Shown: positions 18,415 through 28,559 of the stretch, in pieces | Numbering within the stretch: position 1 is the first letter of the stretch | How the letters are laid out: each line of letters begins with the position of its first letter | Assembly: GCA_039793685.1 (NCBI GenBank) | Contig: JBDRAL010000027.1 | Coordinates: 74,659 to 138,658 of the forward strand | Length of the DNA stretch: 64,000 nucleotides | Direction: 5' to 3' | From: JAAFHI01 sp039793685 | GTDB taxonomy: Bacteria > Acidobacteriota > Blastocatellia > Chloracidobacteriales > Chloracidobacteriaceae | Position numbers and translations under genes: made by a program | The notes under the pieces: generated by a model | What the model saw: the letters and a program-made list of their open reading frames with translations, nothing else | The model's database searches: none | Told to the model about the DNA's origin: nothing

Positions 18415-19040
18415 GATGAAGGAACAGTCCTTTCATTTGCGATTTCTTCAAGAATCCCCTTTAGATCAATGCCTGTTCTGTTGCGAACGTAATCCCAGGC
18501 CGCGTCTCCGAAGTAGTACTCTCCGCCAACTCCTTCATAAAGCGTTTCGAGAGTTTCTTGAATCCGAACAGCCTGTGTTCGGTTCGGGTAGTAGAACATC
18601 ACCCGAATTGGCGTATAGCCAGCGTCAGATATGACCTGAATTCTCGTGTGCTCTTTCGTAATGTGGTCACCGTCAGTAGTGGCGTCCTTCCACTTGATTT
18701 CTAGTGCATCGTTTCCAACAAGGCAGTCAATTTCAAACGTCTTGGGGCGTTGTCCCCGTGTATTTTCGATTCGCAGTGATCCTGAATTCGGAAATGCTTC
18801 CTTGAAACAGAGCTTTGTGGCCTCTTCAAGGAATGAGCCTGCGTATTTGTAGAGAAATCGCCCCTTATTTTGGTAGACATCAATTAAGTGCCCTTCTCCT
18901 TCATTTATCCCAAGTACCCGGTAGATCAAATAGTGGGATAGGTCATCCCCTTGCATTTCGAGTACACGCTGATTGATGGAGGTGTTCAAGCGTTGCGCGT
19001 ACACATCCGCCAGCTTCTTGATGTTTTCCCTAGTCGTCAT
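18411..19040 (-). CDS. ApaLI-like type II restriction endonuclease
   Basis: 209 residues. It resembles the ApaLI family (PF09499): DDLSHYLIYRVLG, NKGRFLYKYAGSFLEEATK, the PD-(D/E)XK core in EIDCLVGNDALEIKWKDATT (Asp near 126, Glu-x-Lys near 135-137), and DGDHITKEHTR. ApaLI itself cuts GTGCAC; I infer but cannot prove the same specificity. The gene is upstream of and overlaps its methylase by 4 bp. The pair sits 66 bp after efp on the same strand. Confidence 0.78.
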   Translation of the reverse strand: MTTRENIKKLADVYAQRLNTSINQRVLEMQGDDLSHYLIYRVLGINEGEGHLIDVYQNKGRFLYKYAGSFLEEATKLCFKEAFPNSGSLRIENTRGQRPKTFEIDCLVGNDALEIKWKDATTDGDHITKEHTRIQVISDAGYTPIRVMFYYPNRTQAVRIQETLETLYEGVGGEYYFGDAAWDYVRNRTGIDLKGILEEIANERTVPSS

Positions 19041-19106
19041 AGTCGTTCATGTGGGTGATAACAGACGAAATTATTCACGGCTCGACAAACAACCTGACTA
19101 GCAGTG

Positions 19107-19679
19107 TTATTTGCTGGCCCGCTTCACGAAATCGCCGTTGGTCGTGTCCACGACGATGCGTTCGCCGGTTTCGATGTAGATCGGCACTCTCACCGTCGCG
19201 CCGGTCGAAATTTTGGCGGGTTTCGTGACCTTGCCGGCGGCGGTGTTGCCGCGCTCGCCCGGCTCGGTTTCGACGACTTCGAATTCGAGGAACTGCGGCA
19301 GTTCGACGCCGACGACGGCCCCGTTGTAGAGCAGCGCCTTGAGGATCGCGTTTTCCATCAGGTACGGCTTGATGGATTCCATCGCATCATCGCCGAGCGT
19401 GTGCTGCTCGAAGGTTTCCTGATCGAGAAAGTTGTACTCGCCGCCCGACTCGTACAAAAACTGCACTTCGCGCTGTTCGACGTCGGGAATTTCAAACTTG
19501 TCACCCGACTTGAAGGTTTTTTCGAACACCGCGTTGGTGATGATGTGCCGCACCCGTGTGCGGACGAGCGTGGCCGCGCCGCGCGCGGACGGGCTTTGTA
19601 CCGACCAGTCAACGACCGTGAAGGGTTCGCCCTCGATGAGAATCTGGATACCGCGTTTGAAGTCGCCGGTGGAAATCAT
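19107..19679 (-). CDS. efp: Translation elongation factor P
   Basis: 190 residues, three beta-barrel domains of standard length. The start ATG at 19679 has AGGA about 7 nt upstream. Family landmarks: GIQILIEGEPFTVVDW, EKTFKSGDKFEIPDV, and the C-terminal STGATVRVPIYIETGERI-VVDT segment. EF-P relieves ribosome stalling on polyproline. The modification loop reads SPSARGAAT, so the tip residue is Arg rather than the Lys that EpmA modifies. The restriction-modification genes follow directly downstream. Confidence 0.96.
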   Translation of the reverse strand: MISTGDFKRGIQILIEGEPFTVVDWSVQSPSARGAATLVRTRVRHIITNAVFEKTFKSGDKFEIPDVEQREVQFLYESGGEYNFLDQETFEQHTLGDDAMESIKPYLMENAILKALLYNGAVVGVELPQFLEFEVVETEPGERGNTAAGKVTKPAKISTGATVRVPIYIETGERIVVDTTNGDFVKRASK

Positions 19680-19902
19680 GACGTCCTGCTCCGAATGAAA
19701 ATGACGGATTGACGATTTTCGATTGAAGATTTTCGATTGCGTGGAAGGGCACGAATCGGAATCCAACCGTCTCGTCATCCGTGGAAAAGATGAAATTTCG
19801 GTTGTAGCACATCCGCGCGGCGCATGCGTGCCGAACCGGCGACGTTCCGGATATGATGGGCCGGCTCCCCATTGAAGCATTCGGGTTTCGAGGAATTTCA
19901 CC

Positions 19903-20448
19903 ATGCATTCCGGAACGACAGGCAAATCGTTCAGTCTCGGGGAAGTTGTCGCGCGTTTTTCGATTTTCACCGGCTTCTGGGCCGTGGCGTATTTCTACAT
20001 GTCGCTCACGGCGCTCGCGGTGGCGCGCGACCGGTGGGCCTTTACCGTCGATCTCGGCGCGCTGCTCGCGTGGTTCGGGCTGTTCGTCGGCGTTTCGACC
20101 GTGACCGGCGTCATCATCGGCGTCATTTCAAACGGGCTGAACCCCTCGCGGGTCGCGGCGGCGCACAACGATTTCGGCGGCGAGTTCAAAAACAACTTCG
20201 CGAAAGTCGCAATGTTTCTGGTCGGGACGGCCGTGTCGGGACTGATTTTTCTCGCGCTGGCCTTCGGGCTGGGCCGTCTGACCGAACGGATGTTCGGTTT
20301 CCGGCTCGACGTTCTCGACGGCGTTTCGCTGCCGCTCGCGGCCCTCGCCGTGGTGGTCGAAAGCGCGACCGTGACGCTGCTCGTCCTTGGCATTATCTTT
20401 TATGTCAAACGTCAATATGAAGAACGAATACTCAAAAGAGAGAGATGA
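19903..20448 (+). CDS. Hypothetical four-helix membrane protein
   Basis: 181 residues with GAGGA 7-8 nt before the ATG. Four hydrophobic segments: IFTGFWAVAYFYMSLTALAV, LGALLAWFGLFVGVSTVTGVI (with adjoining residues), VAMFLVGTAVSGLIFLALAF and LALAVVVESATVTLLVLGII-like. It ends in a charged tail (VKRQYEERILKRER). I do not recognise the family. It overlaps the next small gene by 4 bp (ATGA). Confidence 0.65.
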   Translation: MHSGTTGKSFSLGEVVARFSIFTGFWAVAYFYMSLTALAVARDRWAFTVDLGALLAWFGLFVGVSTVTGVIIGVISNGLNPSRVAAAHNDFGGEFKNNFAKVAMFLVGTAVSGLIFLALAFGLGRLTERMFGFRLDVLDGVSLPLAALAVVVESATVTLLVLGIIFYVKRQYEERILKRER

Positions 20449-20723
20449 CTTGGATGTGGAAAAGACCCGTTCCCAAACCAGCCTTTGTCGAGATTGGACT
20501 GTTCGCTGTCAAAACACGAATGGATGCCCTGATCTATTTCTGGATTTGTGCCGGAGGCGCCCTTATCACTTTTCCATTGTGTGTCTATCTTCTCTCCTTT
20601 TTTCTCAACGAATCACTCATCACCGGCATTTGCGTCGGACTCTTTTGCAGTAGTTTTCTTGGTGCCGCCGCCTTGTGGTATTGGGTCTGCATTCGCTGGA
20701 TGGACCACAATAAACAATGGTGA
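20445..20723 (+). CDS. Small two-helix membrane protein
   Basis: 92 residues, translationally coupled to the preceding membrane protein by ATGA. Hydrophobic segments FWICAGGALITFPLCVYLLSF and ITGICVGLFCSSFLGAAALW are followed by a short charged C-terminus. Not recognised. The beta-CASP gene starts 72 bp further on. Confidence 0.5.
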   Translation: MTWMWKRPVPKPAFVEIGLFAVKTRMDALIYFWICAGGALITFPLCVYLLSFFLNESLITGICVGLFCSSFLGAAALWYWVCIRWMDHNKQW

Positions 20724-20795
20724 AATGGAGTTTGCTCCGAGCTTTCAAATTGAGTCCCATCTTTTGCCCATTTCAGAAGAAAGGCATACCCCTCA

Positions 20796-22187
20796 ATGGC
20801 TTCCCTTCAATTCCTGGGCGCGACCCAGTGCGTGACCGGCTCGAAATACCTGCTCGAAGCCGACGGTTCGAAACTGATGATCGACTGCGGCCTGTTTCAG
20901 GGCGAAAAGGAACTGCGGCTTCGCAACTGGAATCCGCTTCCGGTCCGCGCCCGCGACATTGATTTCGTCGCGCTCACGCACGGTCACATCGACCACACCG
21001 GCTATCTTCCGCGCCTCGTGAACGAGGGGTTTCGCGGACGGGTACACGCTACGCACGGCACTGCCGACATGCTCGGCGTGGTGTTGCCCGACTCGGGTCA
21101 TTTACAGGAAGAAGAAGCGGAGTTCGCCAATCGCAAGGGCTATTCGAAGCACCATCCGGCGCTGCCGCTCTACACCGAGGACGACGCCCGACGCGCGCTC
21201 GCGCAGGTCCGCGGGCACGACTACGACGAAACCATCCGTCTCAACGACGCGCTGACCATCCGGTTCGTCCCGGCGGGACACATTCTCGGTTCGAGTTTCA
21301 TCATCGTCGAAGTCACCGAGCGCGGACGCGACCCCTTCCGCATCGTTTTTTCAGGCGATCTGGGCCGCTTCGACGAGCCGATTCTCAAGGACCCGACGCT
21401 CCTCGAAAGCACCGACTATCTGCTGGTCGAATCGACTTACGGTAATCGCGTCCACGAAGACCACGACCCGAAGGAACGGCTCGCGGAAATCATCAATAAA
21501 ACCGTCAAGCGCGGCGGCAAGGTCGTGATTCCGGCGTTCGCCATCGGGCGTACGCAGCTTCTCGTTTACTACATTCACGAACTCGAAGCCGAAGGCCGCA
21601 TTCCCTCGATTCCGGTCATCGTTGATTCGCCGATGGCCTCGGCCACGACAAAGCTCTACATCAAGCACACCGAAGACCACGATGAAGACATGCGCCGGGC
21701 GGCGGAACTGCACCGCAACCCGCTGATGACGAAAAAGTTTCGATTCGTGGACAGTGCCATGGAATCGCGCGAAATCTGCGAATCCGACGAGCCGATGGTC
21801 GTGATTTCGGCGTCCGGGATGGCCAACGGCGGGCGCATCCTGCACCACCTCGCCGCCGCGCTGCCCGACCCGAAAAACACGGTCGTCTTTGTCGGCTATC
21901 AGGCCGAGGGCACGCGCGGACGCCGCCTCCTGAGCGGCGAGAAGGAAATCAAGATTCACGGAGAAATGATTCCGGTCGTGGCCCACGTCGAAAAAATGGG
22001 TAGCCTGTCAGCCCACGCCGACTCGGACGAAGTGATGCGCTGGCTGGGATCGTTCAAAACGCCGCCGAAAACGCTGTTCATCGTCCACGGCGAACCCGAG
22101 GCGCAGGCAGCGATTCGCGAGCGCATCCACCGCGACCTGCACTGGCACACCGAAGTGCCGCGCTACGAACAGAAGTTTCAGTTGTAA
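20796..22187 (+). CDS. Metallo-beta-lactamase/beta-CASP RNA nuclease
   Basis: 463 residues, full length for RNA-metabolising MBL-fold enzymes. Zinc motif 2 is THGHIDHTG (near residue 60); later ligands lie in PAGHILGSS, FSGDLGR and ESTYGNR. The beta-CASP domain shows IPAFAIGRTQ, DSPMA and ISASGMANGGRILHHL. The C-terminal His motif is SLSAHADSDE, then the RMMBL end FIVHGEPEAQ. Members act as endo- or exoribonucleases on RNA in the cytoplasm. All active-site residues appear intact. A strong terminator follows 27 bp after the stop. Confidence 0.93.
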   Translation: MASLQFLGATQCVTGSKYLLEADGSKLMIDCGLFQGEKELRLRNWNPLPVRARDIDFVALTHGHIDHTGYLPRLVNEGFRGRVHATHGTADMLGVVLPDSGHLQEEEAEFANRKGYSKHHPALPLYTEDDARRALAQVRGHDYDETIRLNDALTIRFVPAGHILGSSFIIVEVTERGRDPFRIVFSGDLGRFDEPILKDPTLLESTDYLLVESTYGNRVHEDHDPKERLAEIINKTVKRGGKVVIPAFAIGRTQLLVYYIHELEAEGRIPSIPVIVDSPMASATTKLYIKHTEDHDEDMRRAAELHRNPLMTKKFRFVDSAMESREICESDEPMVVISASGMANGGRILHHLAAALPDPKNTVVFVGYQAEGTRGRRLLSGEKEIKIHGEMIPVVAHVEKMGSLSAHADSDEVMRWLGSFKTPPKTLFIVHGEPEAQAAIRERIHRDLHWHTEVPRYEQKFQL

Positions 22188-22213
22188 TTGAGCGCGCATC
22201 CCGCGTTCTGAAC

Positions 22214-22253
22214 AAAAATAAAGCCGACCGGGAAACTGGTCGGCTTTATTTTT
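22214..22253. terminator. Bidirectional intrinsic terminator
   Basis: A perfect 16-bp stem (22214-22229 with 22238-22253), 8-nt loop. A5 on the left and T5 on the right make it work in both directions. It ends the beta-CASP transcript (+) and, overlapping the last codons, the ATP-grasp gene (-). Confidence 0.92.
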
Positions 22254-23028
22254 CGATAGCCCGCGAAACATCCAGCACCAGTTTTTCGACGTCGGCCCGA
22301 TAGAAACCGGAACTGTTGAAGGCATTCACTTCCAGTACGAACAACGATTCACCGACCGAGGCGATGTCCATGACGAAAACCGGGGCAGGGGACCACAACG
22401 CGGCGGTCGCCTCAGCAAACTCGATGACCCGGCGGGGAACATTCGGAGAAAGTTCGAGATCGCCCCAGAAGCGATACTGCGACGCCGTGGAAGCCATGCC
22501 GTCCACGATGAACATCCGCCACTCGTATTCGATTCTTTTCTTCGGGGCGATGACGATTCGGGTTTCACCGACCCCCGGATCGCCGGATTCAAGCAGTTTC
22601 CGTGAAAAGGCCCCGAAATCGCGGGCCGACCAGACGCACCCCGGAATTTCCTTGAGGTCATTATCGGAACGGATAAAAAGCTGTTCCGTGCCCGTCCAGT
22701 TACGTCCGGCCACTTCCGCGAGCGGGAGAATGTCCGCGTCGGCGTTCAGCATTCGCTCGCCGAATCGTTCGAGGTAGTTCAAGAACCGAAAGACGGTTTC
22801 ATCGAAAAACGTGCCCGGCGTCCATCGTCCGCTTCGGGCAATGTCTCGAATGAAAAACGATGACCCATAGAAAATGACGGGGGAATCGGTGGGAACATCC
22901 GGCAACCGACCGGGTTCAATGTCAAACGTGAGATGCGGCGCGCTAACGGCCTCGCATGCGCGGCGCAGACGCTCGCCGTTCGGAGATCGCGGGTCGTTCC
23001 GGATACACCATAAAACCATCACAACCAC
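22246..23028 (-). CDS. ATP-grasp domain protein (R2K clade-like)
   Basis: 260 residues. The C-terminal half has ATP-grasp features: EYEWRMFIVDGMASTASQYR (near residue 165), FVMDIASVGESLFVLEVNAF and NSSGFY at the end, where Asp, Glu and Asn bind the Mg-ATP. This matches the R2K ATP-grasp group (PF14243-like), often found in accessory regions and linked to peptide or nucleic-acid modification. Substrate unknown. The start may instead be 23019 (MVLWCIRND), 9 bp in. Its 3' end lies within the shared terminator. Confidence 0.75.
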   Translation of the reverse strand: MVVMVLWCIRNDPRSPNGERLRRACEAVSAPHLTFDIEPGRLPDVPTDSPVIFYGSSFFIRDIARSGRWTPGTFFDETVFRFLNYLERFGERMLNADADILPLAEVAGRNWTGTEQLFIRSDNDLKEIPGCVWSARDFGAFSRKLLESGDPGVGETRIVIAPKKRIEYEWRMFIVDGMASTASQYRFWGDLELSPNVPRRVIEFAEATAALWSPAPVFVMDIASVGESLFVLEVNAFNSSGFYRADVEKLVLDVSRAIEK

Positions 23029-23222
23029 CCGTCTTCATCGAAATCAGAGGCCCATGTTCCGACCATCGAAAATGAAACATGTCTTTTATTCATGCGCCTA
23101 AAATGGCATGAATTTGCATGTAACGGCTTTGTTATGAGGCACTTGTGAGGCTGCCAACGCGTTGGCAATTCATGGGAGCCACATGACGTGCGCGTAGGAT
23201 GCGCGCGCTCCAACCCGCTCCA

Positions 23223-23327
23223 TCAGGAGAAATAGCGGGAAAAGGCCCACAGCGCGGCGATGAGCGCCGCGCTGTAGACGATGACCAGGGCGTAGATTTT
23301 TCCCCAGTTGGTGGTTTCTTCCTTCAT
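23223..23327 (-). CDS. 34-residue single-helix membrane protein
   Basis: A short gene reading MKEETTNWGKIYALVIVYSA and ending WAFSRYFS. One transmembrane helix (IYALVIVYSAALIAALWAF), N-terminus acidic. AGGA lies about 7 nt before the ATG and overlaps the stop region of the prolyl oligopeptidase gene, 7 bp upstream, so it is cotranscribed with it. Function unknown; by size and shape it could be an accessory subunit of a membrane complex. Confidence 0.7.
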   Translation of the reverse strand: MKEETTNWGKIYALVIVYSAALIAALWAFSRYFS

Positions 23328-23334
23328 TGCCGTC

Positions 23335-25452
23335 CTACTTGGTGATGCCGAGCTGGTTCAGCATGAAGGCATAGTAAAACGCCGTTTCCTTGAGCGCGTC
23401 GTAGCGTCCCGACGCCCCGCCGTGGCCCGCGCCCATGTTGGTCTTGAGCAGCAGCAGGTTCTTGTCGGTTTTCAACGTCCGCAGCTTGGCGACGTATTTC
23501 GCGGGTTCCCAATAGCCCACCTGGCTGTCGTTGAGCGAGGTCACGACGAGAATGGTCGGATAGCTGGCCTTTTTGAGGTTGTCGTACGGCGAATAGGAAC
23601 GCATGTACTCATACGCCGGCTTTTCGTTCGGGTTGCCCCACTCGATGTACTCGCCCGTGGTGAGCGGCAGCGTCGCATCGAGCATCGTGTTCATCACGTC
23701 CACGAACGGCACCTGCGAAATCACGACCTTGAACAGATCGGGCCGCATGTTGGTCACCGCGCCCATCAGCAGGCCGCCCGCGCTGCCGCCCTGAATGGCG
23801 AGGCGATCCTTCGAGGTGTATTTCTGGGCGATGAGGAATTCGGCGCAGTCGATGAAGTCGGTGAAGGTGTTCTTCTTCTCCATCAACTTGCCGTGGTCGT
23901 GCCATTCCTCGCCGAGTTCGCCCCCGCCCCGGATGTGCGCCGTGGCGAAGACCATGCCGCGATCGAGCAACGACAGCCGGGCCGAGGAAAAGCTGTCGGG
24001 AATCGAGATGCCGTACGAGCCGTAGCCGTAGAGCAGCGTCGGATTCTGGCCATTCAGCTTGACGTCCTTCTTGTGAACGACCGTCAGCGGAATCTTCGTG
24101 CCGTCCTTGGCCGCGACAAACAGGCGGCGCGTGGTGTATTTGGTCTTGTCAAACCCGCCGAGCACTTCGTTCTGCTTGAGCAGCGTCTGCTTGTGGCTGT
24201 CGAGGTCGTATTCGAAAACCGAATTCGGCGTAATCGGCGACTGGTAGCTGTAGCGGAACTTGTTCGACTTGAATTCCGCGTTGGCCGCGCCGCCCACGGC
24301 ATAGGTTTCCTCGGGGAAGTCGATGTTCTGCTTCTTTCCGGTCCGCATGTCGATGACCGTGAACTTGCCGAGGCCGTTTTCACGGGTCGAGACGACGCAG
24401 TGGTGCTCGAAGAAATCCACGTTGTCGATCGTCACCTTCGGATTGTGGGCGATGAATTCCTTCCAGTTCTTCTTGGAAGGGTCGGAAACCGGCGCGGTCA
24501 CGACCCGGAAGTTCTTCGCGCCGTCCTGCGTCGTGATGTAGAAGTTGCCCTGATAGTGATCGACTGAATACTTGATGTCGTTCTGGCGCGGCAGCACCAC
24601 CTTGAATTCGCCGTTCGGATTATCGCTGGCAAGCACCCGAAATTCGGTCGTGGTCAGACTCCCCGAGGCAATGAAGAGGAACTTGCGGTCGCGGGTACGG
24701 CCCACGCCCGTGTTGTAGAGTTCGTCCTTCTCCTCGAAAATCATCGTCGGCGCACCGCCGAGTGCCATCCGGTAGATCTTGTCGGAACGCTTGGTGACCT
24801 GATCTTCCGTGCCGAAGATAAGCGTCTTGTTGTCGGAAGCCCATTCCACGCCCGTCACGCGCTCCGCCGTGTCGGGAAGTTCCTGACCGGTGCGGAGATC
24901 CTTGACGTGCAGTTTGTACTGCCGATAGCCGTTGTTGTCGGTCGTGTAGGCCAGCAGGTTGCCGTCATCGCTCACGGAAAAATCGCCGAGCGCCATGAAG
25001 GAGTGGCCTTCAGCCAGCTTGTTGAGGTCGAGCAAGAGTTCCTCGGCCCCGTCCATGCCCTTCTTGCGGCACTGGTAGGGATACTGTTTCCCCTGCTCGG
25101 TGCGTGAATAGTAGTAGTAATCGCCGTATTTGTAGGGAACGCTCAGGTCGGTTTCCTTGATGCGGGCGACCATTTCCTTGTAGAGCGCTTCCTCGAACGG
25201 CTTCTGTCCCTTGGTCGCGGCCTCGGTGTAAGCGTTCTCGGCTTCAAGATAGGAAATCACTTCCGGGTCCTTGCGCTTGTCGTCGCGAATCCAGAAGTAG
25301 TCGTCCACGCGGGTGTCGCCGTGGTTCACGAATGTCTTCGGGACTTTCTTGGCGACGGGCGGGGCGGGAAGTGTGTTGGTTTGGGCCATGACGGTTGCTT
25401 GCAACAGGAACGCCGCGGAAGCGATCCGGAGTGCGTTGTACGCCTTTCTCAC
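23335..25452 (-). CDS. Prolyl oligopeptidase family S9A, exported
   Basis: 705 residues. GTG start preceded by AAGGAG at 8 nt. A signal peptide (NALRIASAAFLLQATVMAQ) predicts export to the periplasm. The seven-bladed propeller (about 70-440) follows the typical VNHGDTRVDDYFWIRDDKR opening of S9A. The C-terminal alpha/beta hydrolase has Ser in IQGGSAGGLLMG, Asp in NDSQVGYWEPAKY and His in GAGHGGASGRYD. It cleaves short proline-containing peptides on the carboxyl side of proline. The 34-residue membrane protein follows immediately. Confidence 0.95.
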   Translation of the reverse strand: MRKAYNALRIASAAFLLQATVMAQTNTLPAPPVAKKVPKTFVNHGDTRVDDYFWIRDDKRKDPEVISYLEAENAYTEAATKGQKPFEEALYKEMVARIKETDLSVPYKYGDYYYYSRTEQGKQYPYQCRKKGMDGAEELLLDLNKLAEGHSFMALGDFSVSDDGNLLAYTTDNNGYRQYKLHVKDLRTGQELPDTAERVTGVEWASDNKTLIFGTEDQVTKRSDKIYRMALGGAPTMIFEEKDELYNTGVGRTRDRKFLFIASGSLTTTEFRVLASDNPNGEFKVVLPRQNDIKYSVDHYQGNFYITTQDGAKNFRVVTAPVSDPSKKNWKEFIAHNPKVTIDNVDFFEHHCVVSTRENGLGKFTVIDMRTGKKQNIDFPEETYAVGGAANAEFKSNKFRYSYQSPITPNSVFEYDLDSHKQTLLKQNEVLGGFDKTKYTTRRLFVAAKDGTKIPLTVVHKKDVKLNGQNPTLLYGYGSYGISIPDSFSSARLSLLDRGMVFATAHIRGGGELGEEWHDHGKLMEKKNTFTDFIDCAEFLIAQKYTSKDRLAIQGGSAGGLLMGAVTNMRPDLFKVVISQVPFVDVMNTMLDATLPLTTGEYIEWGNPNEKPAYEYMRSYSPYDNLKKASYPTILVVTSLNDSQVGYWEPAKYVAKLRTLKTDKNLLLLKTNMGAGHGGASGRYDALKETAFYYAFMLNQLGITK

Positions 25453-25658
25453 TGGTATGACTCCTTCATTGAAATAAAAACGAATGAAGCGTCGGGCAAA
25501 ACCCCGCCGCGATTGCTAGCCGCGTTGACAGTCAAGTGTCAATACGCGATAGTTTTCGCCGTTGCGATGACCCCGACACGCTGTGTGTTTCCCGGCGAAA
25601 CGAACCCGGCGACGTTTCTGTTCCATGTATTTCCGCCGCATCGGCGCGAGGAATCAGT

Positions 25659-26621
<963 letters not shown>

Positions 26622-26642
26622 TTACAATCCGGTTTCCGCATC

Positions 26643-28541
26643 ATGACTGAAGCTCAATTCGAGACTCGCGTCCGGACGCTCGAAGACTATGCGAAGCGCC
26701 ACCCAACCGGCTACAAGGTGCGGGTGGTGCTGCTGGCGCTGTCCGGATACGGCTATATCGCGTTTCTGGTGGTCCTCGCGCTCGCCCTGTCGGTGGGGCT
26801 GCTTGGATTGCTGGTGTATTTTCGGGCCGTGGCGCTCATCAAGGTTGCGCTCTTGCCGCTGATTTTTGCGGGGGTGTTGCTGCGCTCGCTGTGGGTCAAA
26901 CTCGAAGAACCCGAAGGCCGGGAACTTTCGCCGGAGGAAGCCCCGCAACTGTTCGAGTTTCTTGAGCGGACGACCACCGCGCTGGATGCCCCGCGGATTC
27001 ACCGGGTTCTGCTCGACGACCAGTTCAACGCGGCCGTGTCGCAGGTCCCCCGGCTCGGCCTGTTCGGATGGAATCGGAACTTTCTGATTATCGGGATGCC
27101 GCTGCTGACGGCACTTTCGCCGGAGCAGTTTCAGGCGGTGCTGGCACATGAAATCGGCCACGTTTCCGGCAACCACGGCGGCTTTTCGAGCTGGGTCTAC
27201 CGAATCCGCCGAACGTGGGGGACGCTCGAAACCAAGGTCGAACAGGACGCGGAAATCGGTTCGTTTCTCCTGCGGGCATTTCTGCACTGGTTCGCGCCGG
27301 CGCTGAACGCCTACACGTTCGTGCTGGCGCGGGCACAGGAGTACGAAGCCGACCGCGCGGCGGCGGATGTGGTCGGCAGGGAAGCAGCGGCCGGGGCCCT
27401 CATCGAAACGGCTCACAAGGCGAGTTTTTTCGAAGGAGAATACTGGAACAGGGTGATCGAAGCCTCGAAACGGCAGCCGGACCCGATCAACAACGCATTT
27501 TCGGGAATGGCGGAAGCCTACCGGGGCTGGGTGACCTCGAATCGGATTGAAAGCACCCTCCGGTCGGCCCTGGCGATGCCGACCGGCTACGCCGACACGC
27601 ACCCCTCGCTTTCTGATCGGCTGGCCGCGCTGGGGCATCCGCTCGCCACGGTAGGGAAGGAAGCCGGGAATCGGGTCGAATACGCCTCCGCCCCCGTTGC
27701 GATGACGGCGGCGGAATGGGTCTTCGGTCCGAAGCTGCCGGAACGGCTGGCGACCTTCGACCGGGAATGGGAGGAAAAGGTTCATTTCCGTTGGCGCGAG
27801 GCATATCGCAAGGCATCGGAAATGCGCCAGGGTATCGAGGAACTGACCGCCCGGCCGATTGAAACGCTTTCCGACGAAGAACTCTGGAAACTCATTTCCG
27901 GTACGGACGAGTTTGTCGGCGAGGATGCCGCGATTCCGTTCGTGAGGGAAATGCTGGTCCGTCATCCCGATCATGTGGGAGGGAATTTCTTCCTCGGCCG
28001 CCATCTTCTGAAAAACGACGACCCGGCGGGCATTCCGCACCTCGAAGCAGCGATGAAGGCCGACCATGAGGGAACGTTCGTTATCTGCGACCTGCTCCAC
28101 GAGTACTACGAAAAGAAAGGCGACCAGACGGGAATCGGGCAGGTGCGCGCAACCCTCGATGACTACCGGGCATTGCTGAACAAGGCCGCCGAGGAGCGTC
28201 AGCGGTTCGATGAAAACGAAGTTCTCGAACCGCACCAATTGGATGCCGAACTGGTACGGGCGATTCGGGGAGCGCTGATGGAGCTTCAGGATTTGAAAGC
28301 GGTCTGGATTGCCCGCCGGCGGGTCGAGGTGCTTCCGGACTGGCCCTACTTCATCATCGGCATCGAAGCCGAGCCGACGTGGAATCCGTTGGGACGGAAG
28401 GCGCGGGAGCAGACGCTGCTGGGACAGATTTCGGGGTTGAACTTTCCCTTCTCCTTCCGGTGCTTCATTCTCAATTCCGAAACCCGATGGCTGGCGGAGA
28501 AGTACCGCCAGCTTCCCGACGCCAAGATTTACGGTTTGTGA
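26643..28541 (+). CDS. M48-family membrane metalloprotease with long C-terminal region
   Basis: 632 residues. Two N-terminal helices (about 30-90) precede the zinc site HEIGH (AVLAHEIGHVSGNHGG, near residue 164) and the third ligand Glu in AQEYEADRAAADVVG. It resembles HtpX/Ste24-type peptidases. The C-terminal 300 residues include a TPR-like stretch (MLVRHPDHVGGNFFLGRHL) and an unrecognised end domain. Predicted to sit in the inner membrane and degrade or process membrane proteins. It converges on the cyclase gene with 18 bp between the stops. Confidence 0.9.
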   Translation: MTEAQFETRVRTLEDYAKRHPTGYKVRVVLLALSGYGYIAFLVVLALALSVGLLGLLVYFRAVALIKVALLPLIFAGVLLRSLWVKLEEPEGRELSPEEAPQLFEFLERTTTALDAPRIHRVLLDDQFNAAVSQVPRLGLFGWNRNFLIIGMPLLTALSPEQFQAVLAHEIGHVSGNHGGFSSWVYRIRRTWGTLETKVEQDAEIGSFLLRAFLHWFAPALNAYTFVLARAQEYEADRAAADVVGREAAAGALIETAHKASFFEGEYWNRVIEASKRQPDPINNAFSGMAEAYRGWVTSNRIESTLRSALAMPTGYADTHPSLSDRLAALGHPLATVGKEAGNRVEYASAPVAMTAAEWVFGPKLPERLATFDREWEEKVHFRWREAYRKASEMRQGIEELTARPIETLSDEELWKLISGTDEFVGEDAAIPFVREMLVRHPDHVGGNFFLGRHLLKNDDPAGIPHLEAAMKADHEGTFVICDLLHEYYEKKGDQTGIGQVRATLDDYRALLNKAAEERQRFDENEVLEPHQLDAELVRAIRGALMELQDLKAVWIARRRVEVLPDWPYFIIGIEAEPTWNPLGRKAREQTLLGQISGLNFPFSFRCFILNSETRWLAEKYRQLPDAKIYGL

Positions 28542-28559
28542 TGAATCGAGAGAAAAGGA

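Noticed and set aside
17040..19106. attC sites around the ApaLI-like pair
   Set aside because: An AATAAC/GTTATC inverted pair occurs near 19060-19105, but inner boxes and core consensus are absent, so I do not call an integron cassette there.
23153..23166. 14-bp palindrome GCCAACGCGTTGGC as an operator
   Set aside because: It is LacI-like in form, but isolated, about 125 bp from any gene start and without a linked regulator; too weak to call.
25536..25658. Longer N-terminus for PhoH
   Set aside because: The added 41 residues do not resemble the family and TTG 25659 has a good ribosome site.
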